Below the pieces are notes generated by a model. That model worked only from the letters and a program-made list of their open reading frames with translations. It did not search any database and was not told the DNA's origin. Source: Frankia nepalensis (lineage in GTDB: Bacteria > Actinomycetota > Actinomycetes > Frankiales > Frankiaceae). Taken from it: a stretch of DNA of 48,066 bases. The stretch lies in the NCBI RefSeq assembly GCF_016786325.1, contig NZ_JADWYU010000224.1:1-48066 (forward strand). The letters are read 5' to 3'. The translations under genes and the position numbers were made by a program. This document shows, piece after piece, positions 12,368 to 21,134 of this stretch (position 1 is its first letter; every line of letters starts with the position of its first letter).

Positions 12368-13315
12368 ATGATCTCTCCTCCCGCCACGAGACGCCGGGCC
12401 GACATCCCGGCTACGCCGGGTGACCCCGAGCCGCGCTCCGCCCCGGGGGCGGCGGTGACCGGGTTCGGGGTCGGGTGGCGGCCGGAGATCGCCGGGATGC
12501 TCGCGGCTCGCGCCGACCTCGGGTTCGTCGAGGTGATCGTCGAGAACATGCCCGGACGCGGCCCGCTGCCGCCGGCGCTGCTCGGCCTCGGCGTGCCGGT
12601 CGTGCCGCACGGCATCGGCCTGTCGCTGGGTGGCGCCGAGCCGCCCGAGGCAGCGCGGCTGCGCCGGATCGCGACCCTGGCCCAGGCCCTGGACGCGCCG
12701 CTCGTGAGCGAGCACGCCGCCTTCGTGCGCACCGGCGGGCACGAGGCCGGGCACCTGCTGCCGGTCCCCCACACCCGGGACGCGCTGGCCGTGCTGACCG
12801 CCAACGTCCGGATCGCGCGGGCCGAGCTGCCGGTGCCGCTCGCCCTGGAGAATCCCGCGTCGCTGCTGCGCTGGCCGGACAACGAGCTCACCCTCGCGGA
12901 CTTCCTCACCGAGCTGGCCGAACGGACGGACGCCCCGCTGCTCCTCGACATCTCGAACCTCTACGGCGACACCGTCAACCACGGCCTCGACCCGGCCACC
13001 ACGTTCGACCGGCTCCCCTGGGAACGCGTCGCCTACCTGCACGTCGCCGGGGGCGTCATGCTCGGTGAGCACTACCACGACACCCACCTGCACCGCGTCG
13101 GCCCGGGCCCGCTGGAGCTGCTGGCGGAGGCCGTCCGCCGGCTGCGCGCGCACGGCCGCTCGGGCCCCGGCCAGGCGGCCTACCTGCTGGAACGCGACGG
13201 CCACTACCCGCCGCCCAGCCGGTTGCACGACGAGCTCGACGAGGTCGTCACCGCCGCCGGCGACCGACCAGCCCGCCGCCCCCTGGCCCCGCCTCCGCCC
13301 GGAGCGCTCTGGTGA
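12368..13315 (+). CDS. DUF692 / MNIO-family multinuclear non-heme iron enzyme
   Basis: The 315-aa product matches the DUF692 (MNIO) family, TIM-barrel enzymes with two or three irons. Characterised relatives (MbnB, TglH, ChrH, bufferin enzymes) oxidatively alter cysteines in ribosomal peptides. Likely ligand positions are intact: VEVIVEN, VPHGIGLSLG, LVSEHAAF, LALENPAS, LLLDISNLY, YLHVAGG, DTHLH and the closing LLERDGHYPP. AAGGAGG lies 9 nt before the ATG. The stop overlaps the next gene by 4 nt (GTGA). It stands between TIGR04222 genes 2 and 3, a known association for this subfamily. The substrate is unproven; the Cys tails are the obvious candidates. Confidence 0.88.
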   Translation: MISPPATRRRADIPATPGDPEPRSAPGAAVTGFGVGWRPEIAGMLAARADLGFVEVIVENMPGRGPLPPALLGLGVPVVPHGIGLSLGGAEPPEAARLRRIATLAQALDAPLVSEHAAFVRTGGHEAGHLLPVPHTRDALAVLTANVRIARAELPVPLALENPASLLRWPDNELTLADFLTELAERTDAPLLLDISNLYGDTVNHGLDPATTFDRLPWERVAYLHVAGGVMLGEHYHDTHLHRVGPGPLELLAEAVRRLRAHGRSGPGQAAYLLERDGHYPPPSRLHDELDEVVTAAGDRPARRPLAPPPPGALW

Positions 13316-13851
13316 CCGCGGTCGGGCCGCCCTGCCCGGTCGGCCCGGTCGGCCCGGCCGGGCCGGCCGGCCTGCCGGACGTGGAGGCCGCGCGGACCCG
13401 GCTGGCGGCGGCGCAGGCGGAGCTGCTCGCGGCGCTCGTCGCCGGTGGCCCGGATCCCGACGGCTTCGACCGGGCGGCGCTGGCGGTCACCCGGCGCGCG
13501 CTGCTCGACAAGCGGCTGGCCGGCGTCGCCCGCCGGTGGCCCGCGCTCGCCGCCGAGCCTGGCTTCGCCGAGAAGTTCGCCGCCTTCGCCGCGACCAGGC
13601 CGCCGCTGGGCTCCCACCAGGACGGCCTGGCGTTCGCGGGGGCGCACCGCGCCGGGCTCACCGGGAACGCCCGCCGCGAGCTGCTGCTCGCGCGCGCCGC
13701 CACGCGCCGGTTCGCCCTCCTGGCCGACCGCCCCGGCGGCCGTGCCCTGGTCGCGGTCCGCGCCCCCGGCCTGGGCACCCGCCTCCTGTCCTTCCGTCTG
13801 TCCCTCCGTACGTCCCCGCGCGCTCCAGGACACGACAGCGACCCCGCCTGA
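13312..13851 (+). CDS. Small partner protein of the MNIO enzyme
   Basis: The 179-aa protein is translated from a GTG that overlaps the MNIO stop, so it is probably made in step with that enzyme. After a Pro/Gly/Val-rich start (about residues 5-23) it is helical and Ala/Arg-rich, with DVEAARTRLAAAQAELLAAL, a Pro-free middle (ALLDKRLAGVARRWPALA) and LLARAATRRFALLAD. It looks like the SCO6045-type proteins found beside DUF692 genes in Streptomyces; that link is from memory. MNIO enzymes generally need a small partner that presents the substrate, and this is the natural candidate. The first 20 codons are repetitive and the true start could be later. Confidence 0.7.
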   Translation: MTAVGPPCPVGPVGPAGPAGLPDVEAARTRLAAAQAELLAALVAGGPDPDGFDRAALAVTRRALLDKRLAGVARRWPALAAEPGFAEKFAAFAATRPPLGSHQDGLAFAGAHRAGLTGNARRELLLARAATRRFALLADRPGGRALVAVRAPGLGTRLLSFRLSLRTSPRAPGHDSDPA

Positions 13852-13896
13852 CCACGACGGCTCCCTCGCCCACGACGGTGACAAGGACGTCCTGCC

Positions 13897-14991
13897 ATGT
13901 CGACGATCACGTTGGTCTTCGTCTGCTACGTCGGGCTGCTCGCGCTGCTGTTCGCGGGAGCGCTCGCCGTCCGGCCGTGGCTGCTCCGCCAGGAGCGAGC
14001 ACGGCCGGACCCGCGCCGGGTACCCATCGAGGACCTGGCGCTGCTCAACCGGCAGCCGGTGGTCCTCGTCGGGATCCTGCGCCTGTACGACGCCGGCACG
14101 ATCGGCCCGGCCGCGGCGCCCGGGAAGCTGACGGTGACCGCGCAGCCGCCGGACGCCCTGCATCCGGTCACCGCGAGCTGCTACGAGGCGGTCCGCTCGG
14201 CCGGCGAGCTGCCGTTGTCCGCCATCCGTGACCACGCACAGGTCCTCGCGGCGAGGAACGCCGCGCGCAAGGCGCTGGACGCCTCGCTGCTCCCCAGCCC
14301 GGTCTATCGGCGGTTCGTCGGGGTGCTGGCCGCGTGCGCCGGCGGCCTGGGGCTCCTCACCAGCCTGGCGGTGCTCGCGGACATCGTCACGATCGCGGTC
14401 GATTCCGCCGATGTACCGCTTCTCCTGGGACTGATCGTCCCGATGATCGGCCTCACCCGGGGCGTCGGTGCCGCGCTCCCGCCGTCGGCACGCGCGAAGG
14501 ACGGGGCGGCGCGGCTTGGCGCCGCCTCGCTCGTCGCGCCCGCCCGCGAGCAGGTCCGACGGTCCTACGACGCCGGTGAGCTGGTCCCGCTCGCGGTCAT
14601 CGCCGCGTTGCTCGGCACGTCCGAGCTCTGGAAGGCCAATCCCGATCTCGCGCCGCGTCTCGGAGTGCCGGACGGGTCGTTCGGCTACCGGTCGCCGGAC
14701 AGGAAGATCCCGCCGAGAAGCTCCTCGAGGACCACGACGGGCTTCCCCGGCGCCACGGCCTACGTCCCCAGGAGCAGGACCGCCGCCTCTGCCTCCTCTG
14801 CCGCCTCCGACGGCTCCGACGGCTCCGACGGCTCCTCCCGGACCACGAGTGGCGGAAGCGGCCGCTCGTGGCGCCCAGCCGCGGGTGGCGTCTCCTGGGC
14901 CGACATCGCGCACGACCAGGCCACCTCGAACGACTCCGGCGGCCACAGCTGCGGCAGTGGGTGCGGCGGCGGCTGTGGTGGCTGCGGCTGA
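13897..14991 (+). CDS. TIGR04222-type membrane protein 3, C-terminal Cys motif
   Basis: The 364-aa third paralogue has an N-terminal membrane helix (VFVCYVGLLALLFAGALAV), DPRRVPIEDLALLNRQP, ILRLYDAGTIGPA, ASCYEAVRSAGELP, membrane helices near residues 143-190, AREQVRRSYDAGELVPL and NPDLAPRLGVPDGSFGY. A Ser/Thr/Asp-rich linker follows (about 270-335). The end reads HSCGSGCGGGCGGCG with four cysteines, nearly the same as protein 2. The start at 13897 lies 45 nt after the partner gene and has AAGGA upstream, as in gene 2. It converges on pheT. Confidence 0.83.
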   Translation: MSTITLVFVCYVGLLALLFAGALAVRPWLLRQERARPDPRRVPIEDLALLNRQPVVLVGILRLYDAGTIGPAAAPGKLTVTAQPPDALHPVTASCYEAVRSAGELPLSAIRDHAQVLAARNAARKALDASLLPSPVYRRFVGVLAACAGGLGLLTSLAVLADIVTIAVDSADVPLLLGLIVPMIGLTRGVGAALPPSARAKDGAARLGAASLVAPAREQVRRSYDAGELVPLAVIAALLGTSELWKANPDLAPRLGVPDGSFGYRSPDRKIPPRSSSRTTTGFPGATAYVPRSRTAASASSAASDGSDGSDGSSRTTSGGSGRSWRPAAGGVSWADIAHDQATSNDSGGHSCGSGCGGGCGGCG

Positions 14992-15021
14992 CAGCCACCG
15001 GTGACAGAAATCACCACGACC

Positions 15022-15068
15022 GAGCGAGCCGCGCCGCCCGCCGGGAGCCGGCGGGAGGCACGCTCGCT
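15022..15068. terminator. Bidirectional terminator between TIGR04222 gene 3 and pheT
   Basis: CCCGCCGG/CCGGCGGG (15037-15055, loop GAG) forms a perfect 8-bp stem, framed by an outer pairing AGCGAG (15023-15028) with CTCGCT (15063-15068). It lies between convergent genes. Confidence 0.65.
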
Positions 15069-15079
15069 GTCCGCTTCCG

Positions 15080-17584
15080 TCAGGCGCGCAGGCTCGCGCC
15101 GGTGCGGCGGGTGGCCTCGGCGACGGCGGCGTCGCGGACGCCGTTGGCCTCCTCGGCGGTGAGGGTGCGGTCGGTGGCCCGTAGCCGCAGGCCGAAGGCC
15201 AGCGAGCGCCGGCCCGCGCCGACCTGGGCACCCTCGAAGACGTCGAACAGGGTCAACGACTCGAGCAACTCGCCGGCGCCGTCGCGCAGCGCCGCCGTCA
15301 CCTGGGCCACCGGCGTGCCGGCCTCGACGACGAGCGCGACGTCCCGGTCGGCCGGCGGGTACTGCGAGACCACCGGGGCGGTCACCGGGCCGCGCCGAGC
15401 CGCCGCCTCGATCAGCTCCTCCAGACCCAGCTCGAAGGCCACCGACCGCTCCGGCAGGCCGAGGTGGGCCACGACCCGGGGATGCAGCTCACCGGCGTGG
15501 CCGACCAGCTCCCCGTCGGCGCGCAGCGCCGCGCACCGGCCGGGATGCCACGGAGCGTGCTCGTCGGGGGCCGCGGTGAGCTCCACGCCCACGGCGCGCG
15601 CCGCGACGCGCGCCGCCTCGACGGCGTCCGCCCAGTCCGCCCGGCGGCCCCCGGCCAGCGCGCCGCCGGCGACTCCGGCCGGCTCGCGCAGGCCGGCGAG
15701 CACGCCCGCGACCCGACGCGGCTGCTCGGGCAGCGCCGCGTTCAGCGCCGCGACCTGCCCGTCGGACGGGCGGTCGAGCACCGACGGCGTCGGCACCGGC
15801 GCCGCGGGCGCCGCCAGCTCGCGAAACACCTGGCCGATCTCGAACAGCGCGACGTCGGCCTGGCCACGGCCGATGTTGCGCGCCGCCGCGTCGAACAGCC
15901 CCGGCAGCAGGGTGGTGCGCAGGTAGGCCGCGTCCTCGGCGATCGGGTTGGCGATCCGCACCGCCGCCGCGCGCCGGTCGTCCTCCGGCAGACCGAGCGC
16001 GTCGGCCACGCCGGCGCCGACGAACGGCAGCGTCATGACCTCGGTGAGGCCGTCGTAGGCAAGCGCCCGGGAGATCGCCCGCACCATCCGCTGAGCCGGG
16101 GTGAGCCCCCGCCCGGCGGGCAGCCGCGGCAGCGTCACCGGGATCGTGTCGTAGCCCTCCAGCCGCATGACCTCCTCGACGAGGTCGGCCGGCCGGGTCA
16201 GGTCGGGCCGCCAGGAGGGCGGCGTCACCGTGACCACGCCCGGCACGTCGCTGTCCTCGACCGCGCAGCCGACCTCGGCCAGGCGGGCGCGCACGACCTC
16301 GTCCGGGTAGAGCCGGCCGCCGAGCCGGGTCGGCTCGGCGAGCGGGAAGGCCACCGTGACCGGCTCCCCCCGGTGGTCGACGTCGGTGACGCCGGGCTCG
16401 GCGCGCCCGCCGGCGAGCTCCCCGAACAGCCGGACCGCCGCCTCGGCGGCGACGGGCGCGAGCGCGGGGTCGACGCCGCGCTCGAACCGGCGGGACGCCT
16501 CGGAGAACAGCCGGTGCCGCCGCGCGGCGCGGGCGACCGTGACCGGGTCGAAGTGCGCGGCCTCCAGCACGATGTCGGCCGTCGTCTCGGAGATCTCGGT
16601 GCTCGCGCCGCCCATGACGCCGGCGAGAGCGATCGGCCCCGAGTCGTCGGCGATGACCAGGTCCTCGGGGTCGAGCGCCCGGTCGACCCCGTCCAGGGTC
16701 AGCAGCCGCTCGCCGGCGCGCGCCCGGCGGACCACGATCGGCCCGGTGAGCTTGGCCCTGTCGAACGCGTGCAGCGGCTGGCCCAGCCCCAGCATGACCG
16801 CGTTCGTCACGTCGACGGCCGCGGAGATCGGCCGCATGCCGGACAGCGTGAGCCGGCGGGCCCAGCGCAGCGGGGTGACGGCCGCCAGGTCGACCCCGGT
16901 GATCACCCGGGCGACGTAGCGGTCGCAGGCGGCGGTGTCCTCGACGGTCACCGGGTATCCGTCGCCCGGGGCGGCGGTCCCGACGGGCGACCCCGGGTCG
17001 GTGAACGGCAGGCCGGACGCGGTGGCCGCCTCCCGGGCGATGCCGCGGATCGACAGGCCGTAGCCCCGGTCGGGCGTGACGGCGATGTCGAGCACGTCGT
17101 CGACCAGGTCGAGCAGCTCGGCGACGTGCGCGCCCAGCGGGGCGTCCTTCGGCAGGATCAGGATGCCGTCGTGGTCCTCGCCGATGCCCAGCTCGCGCGC
17201 CGAGCAGATCATGCCGTCGGACACGTGCCCGTAGGTCTTGCGCGCGGTGATCTCGAACCCGCCGGGCAGCACCGCGCCGGGCAGCGCGACGGCCACCCGG
17301 TCACCCACCTCGAAGTTGAACGCCCCGCAGATGACCCCCCGGCTGCCGGGGTCGGTCTCGCCGGTGACCGGCTCGGCGACCCGGACCTGGCACCAGCGGA
17401 CGTTCTTCTTCTTGGCGGCGACGACCTCGATCGAGGTCACCTCGCCGACGACCACGCCGGCGAGCCCGCCGACGGCCTCGACACCCTCGACCTCGAAGCC
17501 GGCGCGGATGAGGGCATCCGCGACGGCCCGTGCCGGCGGCAGCCCGGGCACGTGCTCGCGCAGCCACGACATCAGGATCAGCAC
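15080..17584 (-). CDS. pheT: Phenylalanine-tRNA ligase beta subunit
   Basis: PheT (834 aa) forms the alpha2-beta2 enzyme that charges tRNA-Phe; this subunit carries the tRNA-binding and editing modules. It shows the EMAPII-like tRNA-binding domain (VVVGEVTSIEVV to GHVSDGMICSARELG, about residues 45-155), the B3/B4 editing region, the B5 domain (PTRLGGRLYPDEVVRARLAEVGC) and the C-terminal anticodon-binding domain from YPPADRDVALVV to the end. GTG at 17584 is preferred because GAGGGC lies about 8 nt upstream at the end of pheS. The ATG at 17572 has no ribosome site. Only 4 nt separate it from pheS. Confidence 0.95.
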   Translation of the reverse strand: MLILMSWLREHVPGLPPARAVADALIRAGFEVEGVEAVGGLAGVVVGEVTSIEVVAAKKKNVRWCQVRVAEPVTGETDPGSRGVICGAFNFEVGDRVAVALPGAVLPGGFEITARKTYGHVSDGMICSARELGIGEDHDGILILPKDAPLGAHVAELLDLVDDVLDIAVTPDRGYGLSIRGIAREAATASGLPFTDPGSPVGTAAPGDGYPVTVEDTAACDRYVARVITGVDLAAVTPLRWARRLTLSGMRPISAAVDVTNAVMLGLGQPLHAFDRAKLTGPIVVRRARAGERLLTLDGVDRALDPEDLVIADDSGPIALAGVMGGASTEISETTADIVLEAAHFDPVTVARAARRHRLFSEASRRFERGVDPALAPVAAEAAVRLFGELAGGRAEPGVTDVDHRGEPVTVAFPLAEPTRLGGRLYPDEVVRARLAEVGCAVEDSDVPGVVTVTPPSWRPDLTRPADLVEEVMRLEGYDTIPVTLPRLPAGRGLTPAQRMVRAISRALAYDGLTEVMTLPFVGAGVADALGLPEDDRRAAAVRIANPIAEDAAYLRTTLLPGLFDAAARNIGRGQADVALFEIGQVFRELAAPAAPVPTPSVLDRPSDGQVAALNAALPEQPRRVAGVLAGLREPAGVAGGALAGGRRADWADAVEAARVAARAVGVELTAAPDEHAPWHPGRCAALRADGELVGHAGELHPRVVAHLGLPERSVAFELGLEELIEAAARRGPVTAPVVSQYPPADRDVALVVEAGTPVAQVTAALRDGAGELLESLTLFDVFEGAQVGAGRRSLAFGLRLRATDRTLTAEEANGVRDAAVAEATRRTGASLRA

Positions 17585-17588
17585 GGCG

Positions 17589-18695
17589 TCAGCCCTCGAT
17601 TCCGAAGGGGAGGCTGAAACGGACGTCGCCGTCGACGAAGTCGCGGATCTCACGGACCCCGTGGCGCATCATCGCGGCCCGCTCCAGGCCCATGCCGAAC
17701 GCGAAGCCGCTGTACCGGGTCGCGTCGATCCCGACCGCGCGCAGCACGTTCGGGTCGACCATGCCGCAGCCACCCAGCTCGATCCATCCCTCGTCGGAGC
17801 AGACCCGGCAGGGCTGGCGGCTCGCCTCGCCGCGGCAGTTGAAGCACTGCACGTCGAGTTCGGCGCTCGGCTCGGTGAACGGGAAGAACGACGGGCGCAG
17901 CCGGGTCGCCAGGCCCGTGCCGAACAGCGAGGCCGCGAACGTCGCCAGCGTGCCGCGCAGGTCCGCCATCGTGATGCCCTCGTCGACGGCGAGGCATTCC
18001 AGCTGGCCGAACACCGGCGAGTGGGTCGCGTCGACCGTGTCGTTGCGGTACGTCCGCCCGGGGGCGACCACGTAGACCGGCAGCGGGCGGGACAGCAGCG
18101 CGCGGATCTGCACCGGCGAGGTGTGCGTGCGCATCACCCGGCCCGCGCCCTCCGGCTCGACATAGAGGGTGTCGTGCTCGCTGCGCGCCGGGTGGTCCGG
18201 GTGCATGTTGAGCGCCTCGAAATTGAACCAGTCGTGCTCGAGCTCCGGGCCCTCGGCGACCTCGTAGCCCATCGCGACGAACGTGTCGACGAGGCGTTCG
18301 GAGAGCACCGCGAGCGGGTGGCGGGCACCGACGGGCCGCCGACGGGTCGGCATGGTCACGTCGACCCGTTCCTCGACCAGCACGCGGGCGTCGCGCTCGG
18401 CGGTCAGCTCGGCGAGCCGGGCCGTGTGCGCGTCGCGGACGGTGGCCAGCGCGTCGTTGAGCCGGCGGCCGGCGTCGGCGCGGTCCTCGCGCGGCAGCGA
18501 GCCGAGCTTCTGGCGGGCCAGCACGAGCGGCGCCGAGCGGCCGTCGACGTGCGCGGCCCTGGCGGCCGCGAGTTCGGTGAGGTCGGTGGCCGCGGCGAGC
18601 GTGGCGAGCGCCTCGGCCACGGCCGCCGCGAGGCTGCTGGGGTCGAGCGGCCCGCCCGCCGCGGCGGGCTGCGGATCGGTCATCGTCTCTGTCAT
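17589..18695 (-). CDS. pheS: Phenylalanine-tRNA ligase alpha subunit
   Basis: PheS (368 aa) is the catalytic subunit. The N-terminal coiled coil (about residues 20-95) is followed by class II synthetase motifs: motif 2 around GRTYRNDTVDATHSPVFGQ, then FFPFTEPSAELDVQC, GGCGMVDPNVL and motif 3 FAFGMGLERAAMMRHG. A zinc-type cysteine cluster CFNCRG...CRVCSDEG lies in the catalytic domain, as in other actinobacterial PheS. The start is taken as ATG 18695; ATG 18683 is possible. About 257 bp without a gene precede it. I looked there for a Phe-rich leader peptide or T-box and saw neither. Confidence 0.95.
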   Translation of the reverse strand: MTETMTDPQPAAAGGPLDPSSLAAAVAEALATLAAATDLTELAAARAAHVDGRSAPLVLARQKLGSLPREDRADAGRRLNDALATVRDAHTARLAELTAERDARVLVEERVDVTMPTRRRPVGARHPLAVLSERLVDTFVAMGYEVAEGPELEHDWFNFEALNMHPDHPARSEHDTLYVEPEGAGRVMRTHTSPVQIRALLSRPLPVYVVAPGRTYRNDTVDATHSPVFGQLECLAVDEGITMADLRGTLATFAASLFGTGLATRLRPSFFPFTEPSAELDVQCFNCRGEASRQPCRVCSDEGWIELGGCGMVDPNVLRAVGIDATRYSGFAFGMGLERAAMMRHGVREIRDFVDGDVRFSLPFGIEG

Positions 18696-18940
18696 CGTCA
18701 AATCCGGTGTCAGCCTCTTGAGTTGGTGGAGCTCGTCTCCCGGGCGCTCGTCAGCATCCTCACCCGGACAGCCGAGTCGGCGTTCCGTAGGCCGTCCCGC
18801 GACGGCTCGCCGCGTTCGACCCAAGATCGGTGACCCTCAGCCCGGCGCGGACCTGACCTCGTCCGGGCAGCGTCACGGGCTTCGGGGAGCTGGCTGGAAG
18901 CCAGCGAACAGGGGCATCCGCCACGCCCGCCGGGCTCACG

Positions 18941-18966
18941 CGGTGTTCGGGTCTACCCGAACACCG
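18941..18966. terminator. 12-bp perfect hairpin over the histidine-kinase stop codon
   Basis: CGGTGTTCGGGT (18941-18952) and ACCCGAACACCG (18955-18966) are exact inverted repeats with the TAG stop at the tip. It may end transcription or limit decay of the kinase message. Confidence 0.6.
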
Positions 18967-20155
18967 GGGCGCCGGCGGGCAGGGAAAATCGGAACTCGGC
19001 GCCGCCGGCGGCGGCACGGCCCACCGTGATGGTGCCGCCGTGCGCCTCGATCAGCGCCTTGGCGATGTAGAGGCCAAGCCCGGTGCCGTTGCCCCGGCTC
19101 GCTCCCCGCCAGAACTTGGTGAAGACCCGGGAGGTGTTGGCCTCCGGCACGCCTTCGCCCTCGTCGGCCACGCTCACCTCGGCTCCCGTCGAAAGGCCCC
19201 TCAGGACAACGGTCACGGTACCCGCCCCGTGACGCAGGGCGTTGTCCACGAGGTTGTGCAGCACCTGCTCGATCTTGTCCGGGTCGATCCACATCTCCGG
19301 CAGCTCGCCGTCCTCGTGCACGACGAACCGGTCCGGGCCGGCCGTGCCGGACGCGACCTTGCCCGCGAGCACCCGGTGCAGGATGACGCTTGGATCCGCG
19401 ATCTGCTTGCGCATCTGGATCCGGCCGGCGTCGATCCGGGACACGTCCAGCAACTCGGTGAGCAGCCGGGTGACCCGGTCGGCGTCCGTGTTGACCGTGT
19501 TGAGCATGAGCTTCTTCTGCTCGTCGGTGAACCGCTCCCACTTGGCCAGCAGCGTCGCGGTGAAGCCCTTGACGCTGGTCAGCGGCGAGCGCAGCTCATG
19601 CGCGACGGTGGCGACCAGGTCGGATCGGTTGCGCTCGATGCGCTCCCGGCTGGCCGTGTCCCGCAGGCACAGCGCGACCTGGACGAGCTGGCCCGCCTCG
19701 CGGGTGTAGCGCACCGTCACGTTGAAGTCGTGGTCGCGCGCCGGGCCGGCGAAGGTGAGCCGCCGCTCGGGCTGTCCGGTGACCCGCGGCAGCCGCCGGC
19801 CCGGGCCAGAGGCCTCCCACCAGTCGTTGCCGCGCTCGTCGACCAGCGGCAGCACCTCACAGATGTGCCGGCCGCTGACGGCGCGCTGGTCGATGCTCGT
19901 GAGCGACGCGGCCGCGGCGTTGAAGACCAGGACGACGCCATCCGCGTCGGTGACCACGACCGCGTCCGGCAGGCCGTCGTAGGCCGCGGCGAGCACGACG
20001 GGACCGGCTGTGGCCTCAGAGGCCGCCACGCCGGCCTGTCCCATGGTGACGGCCGGCGCGTCCGCCTGGCCGGCGACGTCGTCCGAGCCCGCGGTCTGCG
20101 TGCCCACACGCGTGGGCGCCGAGGTGACCGTAGCCGACGTGACCGTATGCGTCAC
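18953..20155 (-). CDS. PAS-domain sensor histidine kinase
   Basis: The 400-aa kinase has a disordered Thr/Ala-rich N terminus, one PAS domain (about residues 60-170, GLPDAVVVTDADGVVLVFN) and no membrane segment, so it is probably cytoplasmic. The HisKA H box is VATVAHELRSPLTSVKGF with the phospho-accepting His near 186. The ATPase boxes are complete: DNALRHG (N), DEGEGVPE (G1) and GTGLGLYIAKALIEAHGG (G2). GTG at 20155 overlaps the trmH stop by 4 nt. No response regulator is nearby, so the partner is unknown. A kinase at this place between trmH and pheS is also present in Streptomyces. Confidence 0.9.
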   Translation of the reverse strand: MTHTVTSATVTSAPTRVGTQTAGSDDVAGQADAPAVTMGQAGVAASEATAGPVVLAAAYDGLPDAVVVTDADGVVLVFNAAAASLTSIDQRAVSGRHICEVLPLVDERGNDWWEASGPGRRLPRVTGQPERRLTFAGPARDHDFNVTVRYTREAGQLVQVALCLRDTASRERIERNRSDLVATVAHELRSPLTSVKGFTATLLAKWERFTDEQKKLMLNTVNTDADRVTRLLTELLDVSRIDAGRIQMRKQIADPSVILHRVLAGKVASGTAGPDRFVVHEDGELPEMWIDPDKIEQVLHNLVDNALRHGAGTVTVVLRGLSTGAEVSVADEGEGVPEANTSRVFTKFWRGASRGNGTGLGLYIAKALIEAHGGTITVGRAAAGGAEFRFSLPAGAPVFG

Positions 20156-21120
20156 CGCCGCCCACCTCCCCCGGTGCCGTGAGTACCGGATCTGGCCATT
20201 CTGCGCGCCCGCGCGGACGCGTAAAGACAGAGCGCTGTCGCGACCGCGAGATTCAACGACTCGGCCTGACCGTACACCGGCACCCGAAGCACCGCGTCCG
20301 CGGCGGCCAGTACATCGGTGGACAGGCCGTGCGCCTCGTTGCCGAACAGCCATCCGGTCGGCCCGTCGAGCTCACCGGAGTCGGCGGCGTCGTAGAGGTC
20401 ACGGGCGCCATGGCCCGAGGTCGCGACGACCTGACAGCCGACGGCGCGCAGCCAGTCGAGCGCCGCGCCGAGATCCGGTTCGACGATGACCGGAAGGTGG
20501 AAGAGACTGCCCGCGCTGGCGCGGACGCACTTGCCGCCGAACGGGTCGACGCCCTCGCCGGCGAACACGACCACGTCGGCGCCGGCGGCGTCCGCGGTGC
20601 GGATCACCGTGCCGGCGTTGCCCGGGTCGTTCGCGGCGACGCAGACGGCGACCAGCGTGGGCCGCCCGTGGCGGCCCGCGCCGTCCGCGGCCGCCCCGGC
20701 CCGTACGACACCGCGCGCGACGCCCTGCCCACCGGGGACACCCAGGTCGGTGAGCCGGACGCCGGACAGGGTGGCGACGCCGACCAGACCCTGGGGAGTG
20801 ACCGTCTCGGACAGCGCCGCCGCGGCCTGATCGGTGACCCGCCGCACCGGCAGCCCGGCGGCCGTCACCTCGGCGACGAGTCCGCCGTGGCGCGCCGCGG
20901 CGGACTCGCCGACGAACAGCTCGGTGAGCCGGCCCGTGGCCAACGCCGCCTCGACGGCCTGGAAGCCCTCGGCGAGGAACCGACCCTCGGCCCGGCGGGC
21001 CGAGGGACGCCGCAACTGCCGGGCGGCCGCGACGCTGGCCGCGCGCGGGCTCAGCGGCGCCGTGACCGGCCGCCGAGGACCGGCCGGCGGGCCGCCGCCA
21101 ACGGCTCCGCGGGGATTCAC
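20152..21120 (-). CDS. SpoU/TrmH-family RNA 2'-O-methyltransferase
   Basis: The product (about 322 aa) uses SAM to methylate a ribose in rRNA or tRNA; which one cannot be read from the sequence. The N-terminal substrate-binding part contains ARRAEGRFLAEGFQAVEAAL. The SPOUT knot motifs are present: VAANDPGNAGTVIRTADAAGAD, GWLFGNEAHGLS and VYGQAESLNLAVATALCLY. GTG 21120 lies 14 nt after the rplT stop; no good Shine-Dalgarno is visible, so the start is uncertain. Position in the ribosomal-protein operon suggests rRNA as target. Confidence 0.88.
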   Translation of the reverse strand: MNPRGAVGGGPPAGPRRPVTAPLSPRAASVAAARQLRRPSARRAEGRFLAEGFQAVEAALATGRLTELFVGESAAARHGGLVAEVTAAGLPVRRVTDQAAAALSETVTPQGLVGVATLSGVRLTDLGVPGGQGVARGVVRAGAAADGAGRHGRPTLVAVCVAANDPGNAGTVIRTADAAGADVVVFAGEGVDPFGGKCVRASAGSLFHLPVIVEPDLGAALDWLRAVGCQVVATSGHGARDLYDAADSGELDGPTGWLFGNEAHGLSTDVLAAADAVLRVPVYGQAESLNLAVATALCLYASARARRMARSGTHGTGGGGRR

Positions 21121-21134
21121 CGCGGCCGCGACGC

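Noticed and set aside
18696-18952. Possible Phe attenuator or T-box before pheS
   Set aside because: No Phe-rich leader peptide, specifier loop or terminator/antiterminator pair was found.
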